This document shows positions 40,664 through 49,857 of a stretch of DNA of 64,000 nt, in pieces; within the stretch, counting starts at the first letter, position 1, and every line of letters begins with the position of its first letter. Origin of the DNA: NBLH01 sp050296515 (GTDB taxonomy: Bacteria > Bacteroidota > Bacteroidia > Bacteroidales > NBLH01); the NCBI GenBank assembly GCA_050296515.1, contig JBNKRJ010000033.1:1-64000 (forward strand), written 5' to 3'. The notes beneath the pieces are model-generated. The model was given only the letters and a program-made list of their open reading frames with translations. It was not told the origin of the DNA and did no database searches. Both the position numbers and the translations under genes were made by a program.

Positions 40664-43400
40664 AACACTCAACATAGCGTTTATCTTCAGTTTGAATGTG
40701 ATTCAATATCCATGTATTCAAATAAATAATGAGCTTGTAAACGGCATCAGAATCATCGTTATTATGCCTTTGTTGGTATTTTTTTATTGTAGCAACAAAT
40801 TCAGCATGCCTTGATTTGTGGTTTTCAAGATTTCCACAATTGAAATCTTCAAGATATTTTTCTTCAAACCCAAAGTGATAATCAGTATAATCTAGGAATT
40901 TAGAAATGTTTTCAGCCATTTCTTTTTTCTTTGTATCGGCTTTGTATGCTTTGTAGAGTATATTTACAAATTCAATCCATTTTTTATGTTGCTGATCAAT
41001 GATATTTAGCTGAATCGAATATTTATCTGACCATGTAATTAAATCTGTATGAGCATCAAGATCAACTGGAATTTGCAGTTTGTTTTCATGAATAAAACTC
41101 TCAAGAGTGTTTATTTTTGTGGTGTAATCAAAGTCTTTTGTCATAAGTGTCTCTTTGATTTCGTCTCGCTCATATTCAAGCCTTTTAACAGTGCCAAGAT
41201 CTTTCATGAATAAGGCAATATTTCTTTTACCTCTAATTAAAACATCCTGCATGATTAAGATTACAGGGGTTCTTTCGCCGTTTTTTGCTACAATATCAAT
41301 GTAGCGTTGCTTATCAATTAGTCCTTTTCTGCCAGTTTGAAGATATAATTGTATGTCTTCAGCCAGTTCTTTTCTGGTCTCCTCATCAAAGATTACGTCC
41401 AAACCTCGTCCTAATATTTCTGTTCGGTTATATTCCGAAACTCTTTCTGATGCATGATTGAAAAACTGAATCTTTCGGTCTTCATCAATCCAAACAATAG
41501 GATCAAGACTTGATTCAAAGGCCCGGTTGACCTGGTTAAGTAGAAGTTCCAGCTCTTTAGTAACAGAAGAGCTTTCTTTGCTTAGTTCTTCTAATCTTTT
41601 TCGTTGATTTTTATCTTTTTCAACAAAGCTTATGCGCAGGTTTTCTAGCTCTTCAACCTCTTTTTTCAATTCTTCCTCTCTGCGCAGGGAATCTTCCTGA
41701 GCTGCAATCATTTCTTCCATGTTTTGACGCATCTCTTCATCTTGCTCCTGCATTTCCTGGGTTTGAATTCTTGACTGTTCAAGTAGCTCTGCCGTGGTGG
41801 TATTGATTTTTGCTGTAGAAAGGGTTGAGGCAATACTTTCGGCAATTCGCTCTACCAGCTCAATTTCATACTTTTTAAATTTATTAAAGGAGGCCAGTTC
41901 AATTACCCCAAGTACATTGTTTTCAAGCTTTAGTGGAACAATTAGCAAACTATTTGGATTTGCACCTCCTAAACCCGATTCAATTTCAATATATTCTTCG
42001 GGGAGCTCTGTCATATGAATGGTATACTTTTCAATAGCCACTCCACCAACTAAACCTTCGCCAAGTTTTATTCTCTTTTTGATAAATTTTTCCCTGTTGT
42101 ATGCAAAAGCCGACATAAGTTCCAGGTGTATATCATCAGGATCCGAGTCATTTAGGATAAAAATACCTCCCTGGTTAGCATTAAGGTATTTAACCAGGTT
42201 TTGAATGATGTCTTTTGATAACAAACCAATGTTTTCAGTATGTCTACGCAAGATTTCACCAAATCTGGCAAGTCCCTCAGTGGTCCAGTTTCGTTCCTGA
42301 TCCTCAATTTTACGTTTGTTTTCTTCCTCATTTGCAGCCTGTAAACTTTTGCGCATTTCAAGCAACGAGTTCCCAAGCACATCTTTATTACTCAAAGGCT
42401 CAAATTTACTATCGAAGTTACTTCTACCAATTTCCGACGCAAATTCCGAAGTTTTCATCAATCCATCAGTTAATGCATTCAGTGCTTTCGCCATTTTGCC
42501 AATTTCATCGCTTGATCTAACATCAGAGTGTTCCGGTAATTCTCCTTCGGATAATTTTGAAGCAAGTTCCTCTAATTCCGTTAGCGGTTTAGAAATTGTT
42601 CTACTAATAAATGCTAACACAATCAGAGCTGCAATAATAGCAATAAGGAAGAATATGCTGTTGTTCAGTTTTATTTTATCAGTTGTGTTGTCAATACCTG
42701 CTTTTGAAGTAGTAAACTCATTTCGTAAGATTTTACTAATCTCTGTGTATTGATTATTAAGTTGAATATAGTTTTGTTTATAGAATTTGTAAAGTTTAAC
42801 AAGTTGTACACTCCTGCTACTTCCAGATACAACACTTTCTTCTATTAGCACAATTTCATTGCTTTCATTTTCTGCCTCAATTGTGTCATTTTCTTCTGGT
42901 TCAATTGTCTCCATTATTTCATTCGGAGCAAAAAGATCTCCAACTTCAAGTTGTGCCTTTTTTATAGAGTTTACATTTTCGAAATAGGGAACAAGTACAT
43001 TATTAATTTTTGATCGATTTTCATTTAAAAAGTTAACTATTTTTACTCTTTCTGCTTTTGAGTTATCGGGAAAGATCACTTTGATATCATAAAAAAGTGA
43101 ATCGTAAAGCGGGTTGATTTTATTTGCAGTGAAATTATGTTCTTCGTAAAACTGCTGCAAATCTCCTAATTCTTCCGCTTGGATTATTTCAAGAAGCAAA
43201 GCCATTTCTTGCTTATTGATTTCTGAAAGTTCTTTTACAATATTGGAACTTCTTTCTGTACTTTGCAGTACAATGAGCTGGTTTTCAATATTATCAAGTT
43301 TGCTAAACTGCCAAAAAATTAATATCAGGAATATTAAAATGATGAGAAATATCCCTGAAAAGAATTTCGTTTTGACACTTAAATTTTGAAAAAAATCCAT
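40641..43400 (-). CDS. Membrane receptor HAMP-GAF-PAS-hemerythrin without output domain
   Basis: The 919-residue protein has a transmembrane helix (about 13-32), an extracytoplasmic helical region with an acidic segment (about 33-245), a second helix (about 246-266), HAMP (about 268-320), a helix, GAF (about 385-530), a long coiled coil (about 535-625, EMQEQDEEMRQNMEEMIAAQ), PAS (about 625-740) and a C-terminal bacteriohemerythrin. The diiron ligands are present as His in IIDQQHKKWIEFVN, His and Glu in YHFGFEEKYLE, HKSRHAEF and HIQTEDKRY. No kinase, GGDEF, EAL or MCP signalling domain is found, so it must signal through a partner. The GAF and PAS probably sense small ligands, and hemerythrin binds oxygen. 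Confidence 0.82.
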   Translation of the reverse strand: MDFFQNLSVKTKFFSGIFLIILIFLILIFWQFSKLDNIENQLIVLQSTERSSNIVKELSEINKQEMALLLEIIQAEELGDLQQFYEEHNFTANKINPLYDSLFYDIKVIFPDNSKAERVKIVNFLNENRSKINNVLVPYFENVNSIKKAQLEVGDLFAPNEIMETIEPEENDTIEAENESNEIVLIEESVVSGSSRSVQLVKLYKFYKQNYIQLNNQYTEISKILRNEFTTSKAGIDNTTDKIKLNNSIFFLIAIIAALIVLAFISRTISKPLTELEELASKLSEGELPEHSDVRSSDEIGKMAKALNALTDGLMKTSEFASEIGRSNFDSKFEPLSNKDVLGNSLLEMRKSLQAANEEENKRKIEDQERNWTTEGLARFGEILRRHTENIGLLSKDIIQNLVKYLNANQGGIFILNDSDPDDIHLELMSAFAYNREKFIKKRIKLGEGLVGGVAIEKYTIHMTELPEEYIEIESGLGGANPNSLLIVPLKLENNVLGVIELASFNKFKKYEIELVERIAESIASTLSTAKINTTTAELLEQSRIQTQEMQEQDEEMRQNMEEMIAAQEDSLRREEELKKEVEELENLRISFVEKDKNQRKRLEELSKESSSVTKELELLLNQVNRAFESSLDPIVWIDEDRKIQFFNHASERVSEYNRTEILGRGLDVIFDEETRKELAEDIQLYLQTGRKGLIDKQRYIDIVAKNGERTPVILIMQDVLIRGKRNIALFMKDLGTVKRLEYERDEIKETLMTKDFDYTTKINTLESFIHENKLQIPVDLDAHTDLITWSDKYSIQLNIIDQQHKKWIEFVNILYKAYKADTKKKEMAENISKFLDYTDYHFGFEEKYLEDFNCGNLENHKSRHAEFVATIKKYQQRHNNDDSDAVYKLIIYLNTWILNHIQTEDKRYVECFKLNGLS

Positions 43401-43940
43401 TGTTTTCCTTTTTATTTGAGGAAGCTATTCTTAACATAACTTAATTCGGCTATAGTTTGCCAAAGCATAATATGCTTAAACAAACCAAGCTCGAAGTGGG
43501 AAGCACGAAGTTAGAAGAACTAAAACTTGTTTTTATTTCTTCGAGCTTCGATCTCCAAGCCTCCGACCATTTTAACTAAAAGCATAAAACTAAAATAAAA
43601 TAGATAAATGTAAAAAATTATTGCAAAAAATACACAATAAATAGATTATTCCAGCGATAATGCACTCCTCCAGATTCGGAAATTCTGGTTTTACTAAAAT
43701 ACCAATAATATTTTTATTGTTCGCTATTGAGCAATTAAATAGCAAACAATATACCAATAGCATATTTTTTATTGATTAACTATGTTTACAGAAACCATTT
43801 AGGTAACTATTTCTTTACTACATTTGAATTTTAATTGTTTTAAGAAAGATAAATGAAGGATACTTGAATAATTAAAAGGGAATTTCGGGCTTATGAACGA
43901 AGTGAATGATTACTTTAAATTTGAATATGTCTAAATTTCA
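43401..43940. other. Gene-free intergenic region with repeats
   Basis: No coding frame is credible here. It contains a perfect 15-base palindrome AAGCATAATATGCTT (43463-43477), the gene-free inverted array of 14-bp units at 43488-43562, and a 14-bp stem with one mismatch (TATTGTTCGCTATT at 43715-43728 with AATAGCAAACAATA at 43738-43751). The direction of the flanking genes (both leading away) means promoters for the receptor and the DUF885 gene must be here, but no clear TANNTTTG was found. Confidence 0.6.
43488..43562. repeat. Gene-free inverted array of 14-bp units, copy B
   Basis: Left arm 43488-43515: AGCTCGAAGTGGGA, AGCACGAAGTTAGA. Right arm (reverse complement of 43534-43562): GGCTTGGAGATCGA, AGCTCGAAGAAATA. 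Between lie about 19 bases and no gene. The arms match those around the four-helix-bundle gene at 11031-11506. Confidence 0.65.
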
Positions 43941-45722
43941 ATGACTTTAAAAAATAAACAAGTGAAGATTCTATATTTCATCTTATTAATTGTTGTATTG
44001 GTTTTGGGGTGTAAGCCAAGTACTGAAACAGGTGATGCTAATGAAATGAATCTCCAAAAAATAAAGAAACTAGCCGATGCTTACGTCGATTTAACATTTA
44101 AATATTTTCCTGAAAATTATGTTTATTATTCTTCTGGTCAGCTTGACCATGGTGGTTTATCAGATAATTCGCAGGCTGGAACTGAACAGTGGGATTTTAT
44201 TCTGGATTCCTTGTATAGCGAGTTTGAGGAAATTACAGTTAATCATGAGGTTGGTTCTGAATCATGGTATTTATACGGATATTTAAAAGAAGCTTTAGAA
44301 GCTGCCAGGCAATTAAGAATATGCAAGCTTGAATACAATACCATAAATCACCTTTCTGGTTGGCAAATATATTTTCAGCAAGTTGCAAGTCAGCAACCTG
44401 TTGGCAATGAAAAAGCCAGAAAGGATGCATTTAGAAGGTGGAAACAACTTCCTCGCTTTGTTGATAATGAAATAGATAATTTAAGAAGGGGCGTCAGCGA
44501 AGGATATACTGTTCCAAAAAGAATTGTAAAACTTGTGATTGATCAAATTTCAGACATGTTAACTGAACCTGTTGCTGAGTCAGGATTTTATAGCCCTGCT
44601 AAAAGAGATACAAGTGATGCATTTAAAAAAGGATGGCAGGATGTTGTTACCGGCATCATTTATCCGTCATTAAAAAAATATCGGGATTTTTTAAGCACCG
44701 AATATTATAAATCTGCAAGAGAAAGTATTTCACTGGCTGATTTGCCTAATGGAAAAGAGGCGTATGAAGCCTATTATCGATATCATACTTCGGTAAGCAG
44801 AACGGTTGATGATATTATTGAAGTTAGTGAATACAATTTAAGAGTAAGTGATTCTAAATTAAGATTGTACGGACAGGAGAAATATGGCAGCAATAATATT
44901 CCCGATATATTGAAAAACATTATTCGGGATACAGGAAATTATTTTAACTCCAGGGAGGAAATGTTGTTTTTTGCAAAAGAAACAGTAAAAAGAGCAAGAC
45001 AAAAATGTAAAATAACTTTTGGCCAGGTGCCCAAGCAAAATTTGGAGGTAGTGCCAATTTCTGAAAAACTTCAAGAATCAATGACTTCGCATTATATTCC
45101 TTCTATAGATTCAATTGGCAGACCTTCTTATTATTACATCAACCTGCGACATCCTGAAAAAAAAATGAGAAGTGAACTTGAAACCGAAATTTTTCATGAA
45201 ACCTTGCCTGGTCATCATTTACAGCTAGGCCTGGTTGGAGAAAGAGATTCAACGCATCTGCTTGTTAAACTTTTTTCTGTTGGTGGGTACATTGAAGGAT
45301 GGGCCAGTTATGCCCAGGTGTTGGCAGATGAAATGGGCCTTTACAGTACAGGTTATTCTCATTTTTTAGTGTCAGGGCGCTCAAGCAGGATAATGTATCT
45401 TGAAGCAATGATTCATTCTGGTAAGTGGACTGCCGATGATGCAGTAAAGTACCTTACCGAATATGGCTCCTACTCTCCAGAAGTTGCTGAAACAGTAATT
45501 GATAGACTGATTGTTTGGCCTGGACAATATTCAACATATGATACAGGATTAGTTGAATTTCTGGAACTTCGCGAAAAGGCGATGCTAACACTTGGTGATG
45601 ATTTTGATATTAAAGAATTTCACCGAATTGTGTTGGAAGGTGGAGCTATTCCATTGGAAATGCTTCGTGAGAAAGTGAATTGGTGGCTCGAAAAGAAGAC
45701 AGAGAAAAAGGCTGATAAATAA
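43941..45722 (+). CDS. DUF885 lipoprotein (HExxxxHH-type putative metallopeptidase)
   Basis: The 593-residue protein has a signal peptide with lipobox VLGC (Cys at residue 21) and a DUF885 domain across the rest. The family's metal-binding signature HETLPGHH is at 419-426, with YINLRHPEKKMRSELETEIF just before and GGYIEGWASYAQVLADEMG after. DUF885 proteins are likely zinc peptidases related to M32-like folds, acting in the periplasm; substrate unknown. It is a lone gene with a leaderless-looking upstream region. Confidence 0.92.
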   Translation: MTLKNKQVKILYFILLIVVLVLGCKPSTETGDANEMNLQKIKKLADAYVDLTFKYFPENYVYYSSGQLDHGGLSDNSQAGTEQWDFILDSLYSEFEEITVNHEVGSESWYLYGYLKEALEAARQLRICKLEYNTINHLSGWQIYFQQVASQQPVGNEKARKDAFRRWKQLPRFVDNEIDNLRRGVSEGYTVPKRIVKLVIDQISDMLTEPVAESGFYSPAKRDTSDAFKKGWQDVVTGIIYPSLKKYRDFLSTEYYKSARESISLADLPNGKEAYEAYYRYHTSVSRTVDDIIEVSEYNLRVSDSKLRLYGQEKYGSNNIPDILKNIIRDTGNYFNSREEMLFFAKETVKRARQKCKITFGQVPKQNLEVVPISEKLQESMTSHYIPSIDSIGRPSYYYINLRHPEKKMRSELETEIFHETLPGHHLQLGLVGERDSTHLLVKLFSVGGYIEGWASYAQVLADEMGLYSTGYSHFLVSGRSSRIMYLEAMIHSGKWTADDAVKYLTEYGSYSPEVAETVIDRLIVWPGQYSTYDTGLVEFLELREKAMLTLGDDFDIKEFHRIVLEGGAIPLEMLREKVNWWLEKKTEKKADK

Positions 45723-45792
45723 ATCTACCAGCCTCAAAAAAATAAAACCTAATATATAACTATTGCATAAATAGTCGCGCCCGGGAAAAGTG

Positions 45793-46404
45793 TTAAAACT
45801 CTAACCCTAAATTAATTCCAAAGTACTTGTTTCGTAATGAATCATCGTTTTTATCAAATTCATTAAGTCCCAGGCCTAATCGAAAATCGAGAAAAATATT
45901 ACTATTACCTAACGGATAAAGAATGCTAAATCCACTCATTAATCCTACTTCAGTGCTATTAGTGTTGTCTGTATTATCAATAGTCAGACTGTTGTTTTCA
46001 ACGTCTGATATTTCAGTTTCAGCATTTAATAAAAAACCTGCGTAAGGACCTGCATAAATATTAAAATGCAATGGTGTTCGAAGGCTTTTTCCTAATGATA
46101 ATTTTGCAAGAACAGGAACAGTGATGTATTCATAAGTGTTTGTAACATTTTCATACTCACTACCTTTCTGATCGTAATTAACTTCTGTTTGTAATTTAAA
46201 GTTTTCAGTAATTGAATAGTTTCCAAAAGCTCCTACATGAAAACCGGCTTTGATAACATTGTTGTTGTAAATGTTGCCGGTTTCTGATTGTACTGAAAAA
46301 TTGCTGCCTGCTTTGATTCCATAATTGAACTTTTGCGCATTCAGCGAAAAAGCCAAACCCAATGCAAGGGTTATTCCAATTGTTTTTTTGAGTATTGCAT
46401 TCAT
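45793..46404 (-). CDS. Outer-membrane beta-barrel protein (porin-like), copy 1
   Basis: The 203-residue protein has a signal peptide (ends FSLNAQ, residue 23) and an OMP_b-brl_2-type small barrel ending in the outer-membrane terminal phenylalanine (LGLEF). It is a clear paralogue of the next protein: both share FGNYS, EVNYDQKGS/ELNYDQKGS, FNIYAGPYA and RLGLGL-x2-FDKN. No function beyond an outer-membrane barrel can be assigned. It is 205 bases from the upstream paralogue, with a terminator-like hairpin between, and is not accompanied by its own 21-bp operator. Confidence 0.85.
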   Translation of the reverse strand: MNAILKKTIGITLALGLAFSLNAQKFNYGIKAGSNFSVQSETGNIYNNNVIKAGFHVGAFGNYSITENFKLQTEVNYDQKGSEYENVTNTYEYITVPVLAKLSLGKSLRTPLHFNIYAGPYAGFLLNAETEISDVENNSLTIDNTDNTNSTEVGLMSGFSILYPLGNSNIFLDFRLGLGLNEFDKNDDSLRNKYFGINLGLEF

Positions 46405-46541
46405 CTGTAAAAAAGTTTTATGGTTTAATTATGGAACAAATTTGGGCCGTTTTTCAGTTTGGGGCAACCATTAAAACATTAGATGGGATAAAAATGCAAT
46501 TGAAATGTAAATAATACTCTTTGAACTGTTTTTAAATTTTG

Positions 46542-46576
46542 GTCCGGACCTAATTATGAAGAAATCAGATCCGGAC
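46542..46576 (-). terminator. Hairpin between the two barrel genes
   Basis: GTCCGGACCT (46542-46551) pairs with AGATCCGGAC (46567-46576), 10 bp with one G.T pair. No strong T run follows on the minus strand, so termination may be partial. GGTCCGGACC alone is also a perfect palindrome. Confidence 0.55.
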
Positions 46577-46609
46577 ACTTTTGAATGAATATAATGTTTT
46601 TACTTATTC

Positions 46610-47206
46610 TTAGAACTCGTATCCAAGGCTTAAACCAATGTATTTGTTTTTAGGATCGGCTTCATTTTTGTCAAATGAAGTCAAACCTAACCCAAGTCTA
46701 ATATTGAAAAGAATGTTACTCTCTTTTACGGGATATCTTAATCCAAAACCTATAATTGTTCCAAGCTCAGTGCTTTCTGTCTGATCTTTCATGTCAATTT
46801 CGCTATTTGCCTCTACTTTGGCACTTACTAAAAATGCAGCATAAGGACCAGCATAAATATTAAATCTCAATGGAGTTTTCAAGCTTTTACCTAAAGAGTA
46901 ATTGAAAAGAACTGGTACCGATATGTAATCATATTTGGCTGTAGCGTCATCGGCTTTACTTCCTTTTTGGTCGTAGTTTAATTCAGCTTGTAAATAAATA
47001 TTGTCATTCATACTGTAATTACCAAAAAAGCCTGCGTGCAAACCAGCCCTAATTTCTTCGTTGTTGTAATAGTCACCTATTGGTGATTGAACAGCAAGGT
47101 TAGTTCCTGCCTGAATTCCAAATTTGAAATTTTGAGCATTTAAGCTTCCAATGGCTAAAACTAGCCCTAATGTTAATGTAATTTTGTTAATTGTTTTCAT
47201 CTTCAT
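46610..47206 (-). CDS. Outer-membrane beta-barrel protein (porin-like), copy 2
   Basis: The 198-residue protein has a signal peptide (ends GSLNAQ, residue 25) and a small barrel with the terminal aromatic residue (LGYEF). It is highly similar to the neighbouring 203-residue protein. Immediately upstream lie two 21-bp sites (47230-47250 and 47297-47317) that match the operator of the adjacent TetR gene, so it is very probably under control of that regulator. A tandem duplicate of barrel genes with a dedicated repressor suggests a ligand-induced porin or resistance function. Confidence 0.85.
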   Translation of the reverse strand: MKMKTINKITLTLGLVLAIGSLNAQNFKFGIQAGTNLAVQSPIGDYYNNEEIRAGLHAGFFGNYSMNDNIYLQAELNYDQKGSKADDATAKYDYISVPVLFNYSLGKSLKTPLRFNIYAGPYAAFLVSAKVEANSEIDMKDQTESTELGTIIGFGLRYPVKESNILFNIRLGLGLTSFDKNEADPKNKYIGLSLGYEF

Positions 47207-47229
47207 AATTTTATTATTGTGTTCAATTA

Positions 47230-47250
47230 GACTAATATGCCAAATTAGTC
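47230..47250. promoter_or_regulatory. TetR operator 1 (GACTA-N11-TAGTC)
   Basis: Perfect 7-bp arms GACTAAT and ATTAGTC flank ATGCCAA, 24 bases before the barrel gene's start codon (47206). It shares the 21-bp plan and central TG with operators 2 and 3. Confidence 0.75.
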
Positions 47251-47296
47251 AATTATTGTTTAAAATAATATTTTGTGTTTCATTTTTTAAAAAACA

Positions 47297-47317
47297 GACC
47301 ATATTGAATAATTGGTC
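47297..47317. promoter_or_regulatory. TetR operator 2 (GACCA-N11-TGGTC)
   Basis: Perfect 5-bp arms GACCA and TGGTC, 21 bp in total, in the gap between the regulator's stop codon and the barrel gene. Confidence 0.75.
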
Positions 47318-47339
47318 GATATATTCATGAAAAAATTAT

Positions 47340-47948
47340 TTATCTATCATTTGTATGTTTCGTAATTCCTTTAAATATCAGGTCTAAAACTTTATCTACT
47401 TTAGGTTCCATTTTTGAAACTTCATCCGGATTAAACATTAAATGATATTCAAGTCCTTTTAGAACAACAGCCATTGCTTCAGTTACCAAATCAATATCAT
47501 CAACATTAACTTTTTCATTATTAATCGATTCCATTAATACCATTTTGATGATATTTACCTGCTCTTGTTCGTACTTTTTTCTGATATCATCAATAAATGA
47601 GATTTGATCCATTCCTCCACTGCTAATGGCAGTAAATAAATTCACCAATTCTTTAAAGCTGAGCAGCCTGGTTAAAATGTAATTTTTAACCTTATCAATC
47701 GGGCTTGCATCGATACTTATTGATTCTATAAGCTTGGCTCTGAAAAGGTTTGCCTCTTTTTCAATAACACCTTTAAATATTTCTTCTTTGCTCGAAAAGT
47801 AATAGTAAAAGGTGCTTTTTCCTTTTCCTGCTGCTTTAGCAATGTCGTCAACAGTTGTTTTATTATAACCATATCGGGCAAAAATCCTCCTTGCTTCGCT
47901 TAAAAGTCTTAACTTTATATCTTCTGTATTGTCTTTAATAATATTCAT
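47340..47948 (-). CDS. TetR-family transcriptional regulator
   Basis: The 202-residue protein has an N-terminal TetR DNA-binding domain (EARRIFARYGYNKTTVDDIA, then KAAGKGKSTFYYYFSSKEEI) and an all-helical ligand domain. A promoter (TACTTTTG) directly followed by a 21-bp operator lies upstream, and two more matching operators are downstream, before the barrel gene. It therefore probably represses itself and the barrel genes. The ligand is unknown. Confidence 0.94.
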   Translation of the reverse strand: MNIIKDNTEDIKLRLLSEARRIFARYGYNKTTVDDIAKAAGKGKSTFYYYFSSKEEIFKGVIEKEANLFRAKLIESISIDASPIDKVKNYILTRLLSFKELVNLFTAISSGGMDQISFIDDIRKKYEQEQVNIIKMVLMESINNEKVNVDDIDLVTEAMAVVLKGLEYHLMFNPDEVSKMEPKVDKVLDLIFKGITKHTNDR

Positions 47949-47962
47949 TTTTTGTTCTTGTC

Positions 47963-47991
47963 GACCAAAATGGTTTATTGGTACAAAAGTA
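47963..47991 (-). promoter_or_regulatory. TetR promoter with operator 3 next to the -7 box
   Basis: On the minus strand TACTTTTG (47984-47991), a perfect -7 match, is followed immediately by a 21-bp site (47963-47983) with arms GACCA and TTGGT(A) and the same TG centre as operators 1 and 2. A repressor bound there would cover the transcription start, 15-35 bases before the ATG. Confidence 0.75.
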
Positions 47992-48118
47992 GATCAGGTT
48001 TTAAGAATTCCAAATAATTTCTAAACTAAAAAATGTTAAAAAGCCTAAAAATCAATTAAAAAGCCTGATTATTAGCGATATAATTATAATCAAATTTCGA
48101 AAACTTAGAATGATTCGT

Positions 48119-48126
48119 TAATTTTG
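48119..48126 (+). promoter_or_regulatory. dusB -7 promoter element (TAATTTTG)
   Basis: TAATTTTG is a perfect TANNTTTG match 33 bases before the GTG start at 48160; a TTCG lies 19 bases further upstream as a near -33 element. Confidence 0.65.
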
Positions 48127-48159
48127 CAGCCCCGAAAATCTTTTTAAAGAGCGAGTTTA

Positions 48160-49179
48160 GTGAAGATAGGAAATATAGAACTACCAGAAAAGCCTTTATT
48201 TTTGGCACCCATGGAGGATGTAACAGACCCTTCGTTTCGATTTATGTGTAAGCACTATGGTGCCGATATGATGTATACCGAATTCGTAGCATCTGAAGCA
48301 CTCATTAGAGACATTGCCAAAACCTTTAAAAAGCTGGAACTGTCTGAAACAGAAAGACCTATTGGTATTCAGTTATATGGACATAATATTGATGCAATGG
48401 TTGAGTCTGCTAAAATAGCAACTGCTGCCAAGCCAGATTTAGTTGACATTAATTATGGGTGCCCGGTAAAGAAAATTGCTACAAGAGGAGCTGGTGCCGG
48501 AATGCTTCGTGATATTCCCAAACTGGTAAAAATGACAGAAGAAATTGTAAAAGCCACACATCTTCCTGTTACCGTAAAAACTAGATTAGGCTGGGATTCT
48601 GATGAGATTGTCATTGTAGAATTAGCTGAAATGCTTCAGGATGTCGGTATTCAGGCACTGACTGTTCATGGTCGTACCAGGGCTCAACTATATAGGGGAG
48701 AGGCTGATTGGGAAACAATTGCAAAAGTAAAAGCCAATCCGCGAGTGAAAATTCCAATTATCGGAAATGGCGATATTACCTCACCACAAAAAGCTAAGGA
48801 CGCCTTTGATAAATACGGAGTTGATGGAGTAATGGTTGGTCGCGGAACTTACGGAAGGCCTTATATTTTCAAAGAAATTCGCCATTTTTTAAATACAGGT
48901 GAAGCGATGCAGCCACTTTCTGTAGAAGAAAAAGTGGAAATGGCAAAACTGCATTTTGCAAAATCAATTGAATATAAAGGTGAGAAACGTGGAGTTTACG
49001 AAATGCGCCGACATTTAACTTCTTATTTTAAGGGGTTGCCTAATTTCAAAGAAATTCGACTAAAGCTAGTCACTACCGATGAACCTGAAAAAGTGCTTGA
49101 ACTAATTGATTTAATTGGTGAACAATATGGAGGATATGAATTGATTTCAGATCATGTTTCGCCACTTAAATCGTGCTAA
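48160..49179 (+). CDS. dusB: tRNA-dihydrouridine synthase
   Basis: The 339-residue FMN enzyme reduces uridines of tRNA. Signatures are LFLAPMEDVTDPSFRFMCKH at the N-terminus, PDLVDINYGCPVKKIATRGA with the catalytic cysteine near residue 107, LPVTVKTRLGWD, ALTVHGRTRAQLYRGEADWE and GNGDITSPQKAKDAF followed by GVDGVMVGRGTYGRPYIF. The translation start is GTG 48160. Length and pattern fit DusB-type enzymes. Confidence 0.95.
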   Translation: MKIGNIELPEKPLFLAPMEDVTDPSFRFMCKHYGADMMYTEFVASEALIRDIAKTFKKLELSETERPIGIQLYGHNIDAMVESAKIATAAKPDLVDINYGCPVKKIATRGAGAGMLRDIPKLVKMTEEIVKATHLPVTVKTRLGWDSDEIVIVELAEMLQDVGIQALTVHGRTRAQLYRGEADWETIAKVKANPRVKIPIIGNGDITSPQKAKDAFDKYGVDGVMVGRGTYGRPYIFKEIRHFLNTGEAMQPLSVEEKVEMAKLHFAKSIEYKGEKRGVYEMRRHLTSYFKGLPNFKEIRLKLVTTDEPEKVLELIDLIGEQYGGYELISDHVSPLKSC

Positions 49180-49303
49180 AAAAATCTTTGAATATCCAAC
49201 TAACATTGAAAAATGTATAGAATTCTTGGCTAGTAAGCAATAATTTCATACTTTTAGCCAGTAAATATCAAATTTAATCGAGTTGTCACGAAAATTTAAA
49301 AGT

Positions 49304-49837
49304 ATGAAATACGTAAGCCTATTTGCATTTATTTTTGCTGCCTTACTAATTACTTCGTGTGGAGCAAAAGAGGAAAAAAGAGATGATCTTCCTAAGGATA
49401 ATGAAATCGTTGATTTAGAGAATGATACTACAGGTTATCCTGAATTTTTTGCCGATGATGAAGAGGATATAAATCCTGCCGACAGTAGCTCAAAAGAGAC
49501 GATGATTTATGTTGATAATACAAAGGAAATTCAGGTTGACCCTCCTGTAAAGGAAGAAATAAAAGATGTAAAAAAGGAGCCTGTTGTTAAAGAAGAAGCA
49601 AAGGTACATGAAAAGAGATTTTACATTGTAGTTGGTAGTTTTAAAGAGTATACCAATGCTCAAAAATTACACAAGTATTTCAAAGATAAAGGTTACTATC
49701 CTTTAATTCTTCCTAAAGTAAACGAATATAACAGGGTTGCTATTTCATCGTATGTTGAAGAAGCAAATGCCCGAAAGGCAATTAAGAAATTGAGAGTTGA
49801 ACATAACAATTTAACTTTTTGGCTCTACAAGTGGTAA
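49304..49837 (+). CDS. SPOR-domain lipoprotein
   Basis: The 177-residue protein has a signal peptide with lipobox ITSC, an acidic, lysine/glutamate-rich linker (about 22-105) and a C-terminal SPOR domain (FYIVVGSFKEYTNAQKLHKY to LTFWLYKW) that binds glycan strands lacking stem peptides. It is therefore an outer- or inner-membrane lipoprotein that probably targets the septum. An in-frame TTG at 49283 would add seven polar residues before the signal peptide; ATG 49304 is preferred. A terminator follows at 49858. Confidence 0.93.
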   Translation: MKYVSLFAFIFAALLITSCGAKEEKRDDLPKDNEIVDLENDTTGYPEFFADDEEDINPADSSSKETMIYVDNTKEIQVDPPVKEEIKDVKKEPVVKEEAKVHEKRFYIVVGSFKEYTNAQKLHKYFKDKGYYPLILPKVNEYNRVAISSYVEEANARKAIKKLRVEHNNLTFWLYKW

Positions 49838-49857
49838 AAAGATGAAAGTTTTAGTCT

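Noticed and set aside
42316..42753. 145-residue plus-strand frame
   Set aside because: Antisense of the HAMP and sensor region of the hemerythrin receptor gene.
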